41,198 bases of DNA from Hymenobacter sp. IS2118 (lineage in GTDB: Bacteria; Bacteroidota; Bacteroidia; Cytophagales; Hymenobacteraceae), in assembly GCF_000715495.1 (NCBI RefSeq), contig NZ_JNLX01000064.1, forward strand, positions 1 to 41,198, given 5' to 3'. Below, piece after piece: positions 39,366-41,198 of the stretch; the stretch's first letter is position 1; each line of letters opens with the position of its first letter. The notes under the pieces are model-generated. The model made no database searches, was not told the origin of the DNA, and worked only from the letters and a program-made list of their open reading frames with translations. A program made the translations under genes and the position numbers.

Positions 39366-39458
39366 GAGGTGAAACACTTCTACGGGCTGGTGAAGGAACT
39401 CAACCCGCAGTTGGAGCAGGAGGCGCAGCGCCAGGTGGCCCAGCAGCGCCTCCACTAG
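39366..39458 (+). pseudogene. C-terminal gene fragment (~30 codons)
   Basis: After a TAG stop at 39363-39365 the frame reads EVKHFYGLVKELNPQLEQEA, then QRQVAQQRLH and a stop. The codons look like a genuine helical C-terminus of a coding gene, but no start or upstream part remains. It lies between the MITE and the truncated WG gene, in a degraded stretch. The parent gene is not identified. Confidence 0.4.
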
Positions 39459-39520
39459 GACGGGCAGCAGCACAGCCGTGGCGGTGGATTAGGTATGTAG
39501 AAGGGCTCAGTTCTGTCATC

Positions 39521-40435
39521 TCAAGGACACTCAAAGTGAACCACAGGGTCATATTTTGAACGAATATCCCTGAAGTTGTCGCCTGTGTCCTCAAAACGTG
39601 GCTTTATTTTCCAACGGCCTTTTTTGTCGATAAAGCCCCATAAGCGTTGATGCTTAACTGCGGCCAAGCCGTGGCTGAAATTATGTGCCGCCTGATAAGT
39701 AAAAGAGATGCCAATTGTGCCGTTTGGTCTAATGAATCCCCAGTTTTCAGCGATTCTAGCTGGGGCTAAGCCTTCAGAAAAATAGGTGAGATAATCAAAA
39801 TCAGGCCCGATGATAAATTTGCCATTCGAATCAGCTAGGCCATATTTTCCCTTTAGTCTAAACCAGAACACGCTGTCTTGGGCATAGCCGAAGTAATCAT
39901 AGATAGGGGGCATCACTATTTCGCCGCTCGGTTTTTTGATTCCCAATTGTCCGGCAGTCCCTATCAATTCTCGCTTTCTAACCGTCGATTTGGAGGTTGC
40001 GGGCCCTATAATTTTCCCTGTCTTATTGATATACACGTCGTCTTCTCCCAGAGTCACTTCTGCTGTATCACCCCGAAAATCTTTGTTTACAGCATCGAAT
40101 AGGAAGGGTATGACTACGTGGTTCTGCTTATCAATAAATCCCCACTTACCTGACTGATTCTGGACCCCTGCTAAATCTTCCGCGAAATCTTCCGCGTCCT
40201 CAAACTGAGGGGGTATGACCTCTGAAGTGGTTAAATTATAGAAGCCATACTTATCATTGTTCAGTATCAAGCACATGCCGTTTTCTGCGTTCCCTACAAA
40301 GTCGTAGACAGGCTCTATAATTATTCTGCCAGCCTCATTGATAAGCCCGTCTTTCTTCTGTTTGGTGAAAATGCTTGCGTAACCATCGTAGAAGTTGCTA
40401 GTGGAGTCAAACTGAGGCTTTATCACCGGGTGCAA
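39521..40435 (-). pseudogene. WG-repeat protein, 5' end removed by an IS
   Basis: About 304 codons remain. Repeats of the WG type are visible: KWGFIDKQNHVVIPFLFDA, ENWGFIRPNGTIGISFTYQ, LWGFIDKKGRWKIKPRFED and similar, each ~40 residues. The surviving sequence begins inside a repeat (HPVIKPQFD) with no ATG, immediately beside the end of the ISKra4-like transposase at 40448, so the N-terminus has been cut off. WG-repeat proteins often act in binding or defence-related roles; the role here is unknown. GC content is lower than its neighbours. Confidence 0.75.
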
Positions 40436-40447
40436 TTCAAATTGTCG

Positions 40448-41198
40448 CTAGGCCTCTCTTGCGGGATTGAAGGGTTCAATTTGCTGTCGCACCAGTTGCC
40501 ATCGGTTACTCATGGCGCAGACGCGCAGGGTCAAGACGCGTTGGGCGCCGTTTTTGCCCCAGCGTTGGCCCGCCCGCTTCATGCGGCGTTGCATCACCGT
40601 GCGGTGGGCGGCCTCAATGGCACCCGAGCCAATCAACAAGCCGCGTTTGCGGTAGGCTTTGTAATCCATCCGGTCGCGGTTGGCTTCGAGGTAAGCACAG
40701 ACCGATTCGCACAGGGCCGGGGCGATGGCGAGCTGCTTTAGATGGGCTAAGACATGGTCTAATTTACTGTCCAGCAGTAGCTTGCGTTGTTCTTTAAACC
40801 AGCCGGAAGCCGCTTTTCCGCTCCCCCAACACGCCTTGCCGGCCTGGCCAATGTGTTCCATGGCATGGTAGAAGTCCAAAATCAGCGTGGCCCGGGGACA
40901 GGTTTTTTCGATGAACTGGCGCAGCCAAATGGCCCCGTCGCTGATAAAAACCAGGTCGCGCCCCTGGTCTTTGTAGGGGGCGAGTTGCGCCGCAAATTTG
41001 TCCCCAAACGCGGCTGCCGTCCCCAGATGGCCCACAAAAATCGACGCGGCAATGTGCCCGCCGCGCTCCTCGACCACGCTCGTTTGCAAGGCCGTCGCGG
41101 CAAAAATGCGGCCCAACTTGGCTTCCTTGTACCCCTCGTCGGTGAGCAGCATCGCCCCGTCGGCCTGCGCATAGACGATGCCCGCTGGGGCGGCTTCA
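40448..41198 (-). mobile_element. ISKra4-like transposase, partial at window edge
   Basis: The frame stays open to the right edge of the window, so the N-terminal part lies outside. Visible segments are YAQADGAMLLTDEGYKEAKL, LVFISDGAIWLRQFIEK, LILDFYHAMEHI and GLLIGSGAIEAAHRTVMQRR with MKRAGQRWGKNGAQ, the D...D...E pattern and RMKR-x-G-x-RW block of ISKra4-type transposases. The left end of the IS should lie in 40430-40447. It has interrupted the WG-repeat gene. The exact IS name and inverted repeats cannot be given from this piece. Confidence 0.8.

Overview
The window looks like part of a Bacteroidota chromosome, probably a Hymenobacter-type Cytophagales genome. The reasons are the GC-rich coding sequence with sharply AT-rich promoters, several -7 boxes of the TAnnTTTG type, few Shine-Dalgarno sites, a Bacteroidetes-style tyrosine integrase and a DUF6266 protein. 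This assignment is an inference from sequence style; no rRNA or tRNA gene is present to confirm it.

Layout. Bases 1-1245 are a complete IS3-family insertion that has cut off a defence-like gene (1229-1741, ABC-3C/dsDNA-nuclease type N-terminus). From 1934 to 9753 lies one arm of a phage-like integrative element: a leftward early operon (5109 to 1934, ending in a RecE/exodeoxyribonuclease-VIII-like nuclease), a rightward SLOG gene, a ~730-nt gene-free, hairpin-dense stretch that may be a large structured RNA, a small membrane protein plus M15 endolysin, and a umuDC-like SOS polymerase operon. From 9754 to 10378 there is no gene, only clustered short repeats. From 27953 down to 10379 runs an 11-gene, tightly packed leftward operon. 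From 28313 to 36452 lies the other arm: Fic protein, DNA C5-methylase-like protein, DnaB helicase, replication initiator with origin-like repeats, small DNA-binding proteins, S24 repressor and integrase. Bases 36663-38766 hold small cargo genes (SNase, DUF6266). The right edge has a 163-bp MITE, a gene remnant, and a WG-repeat gene cut by an ISKra4-like IS that runs off the window.

The 11-gene operon is the main find. In transcription order it encodes a DUF4007 protein, a 1127-residue P-loop ATPase, a RusA-type resolvase, a PD-(D/E)xK nuclease with a HEPN-like C-terminus, a PAPS-reductase/DndC-like PP-loop protein (BrxP-like), a putative phosphorothioate-DNA-binding (SBD) domain fused to a second DUF4007 domain, a BrxF-like small protein, a giant BrxC/PglY-like ATPase, PglZ, a short BrxL and a cysteine desulfurase. 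The brxP-brxC-pglZ-brxL order matches BREX type 4. There is no PglX methylase, while a sulfur donor, a sulfur-activating enzyme and a putative sulfur-DNA reader are all present. The inferred picture is a DNA-phosphorothioation-based BREX defence operon with extra effectors and a linked desulfurase.

How it fits together. The defence operon sits inside a mobile element that has replication, recombination, repressor, integrase and lysis-like genes but no visible capsid, portal or terminase genes, as in a phage satellite or integrative plasmid. A short dyad (core ACTAAAGT) is shared by the defence-operon leader, the repressor intergenic region and the umuDC promoter, so the element's own regulator may control its defence and SOS functions.
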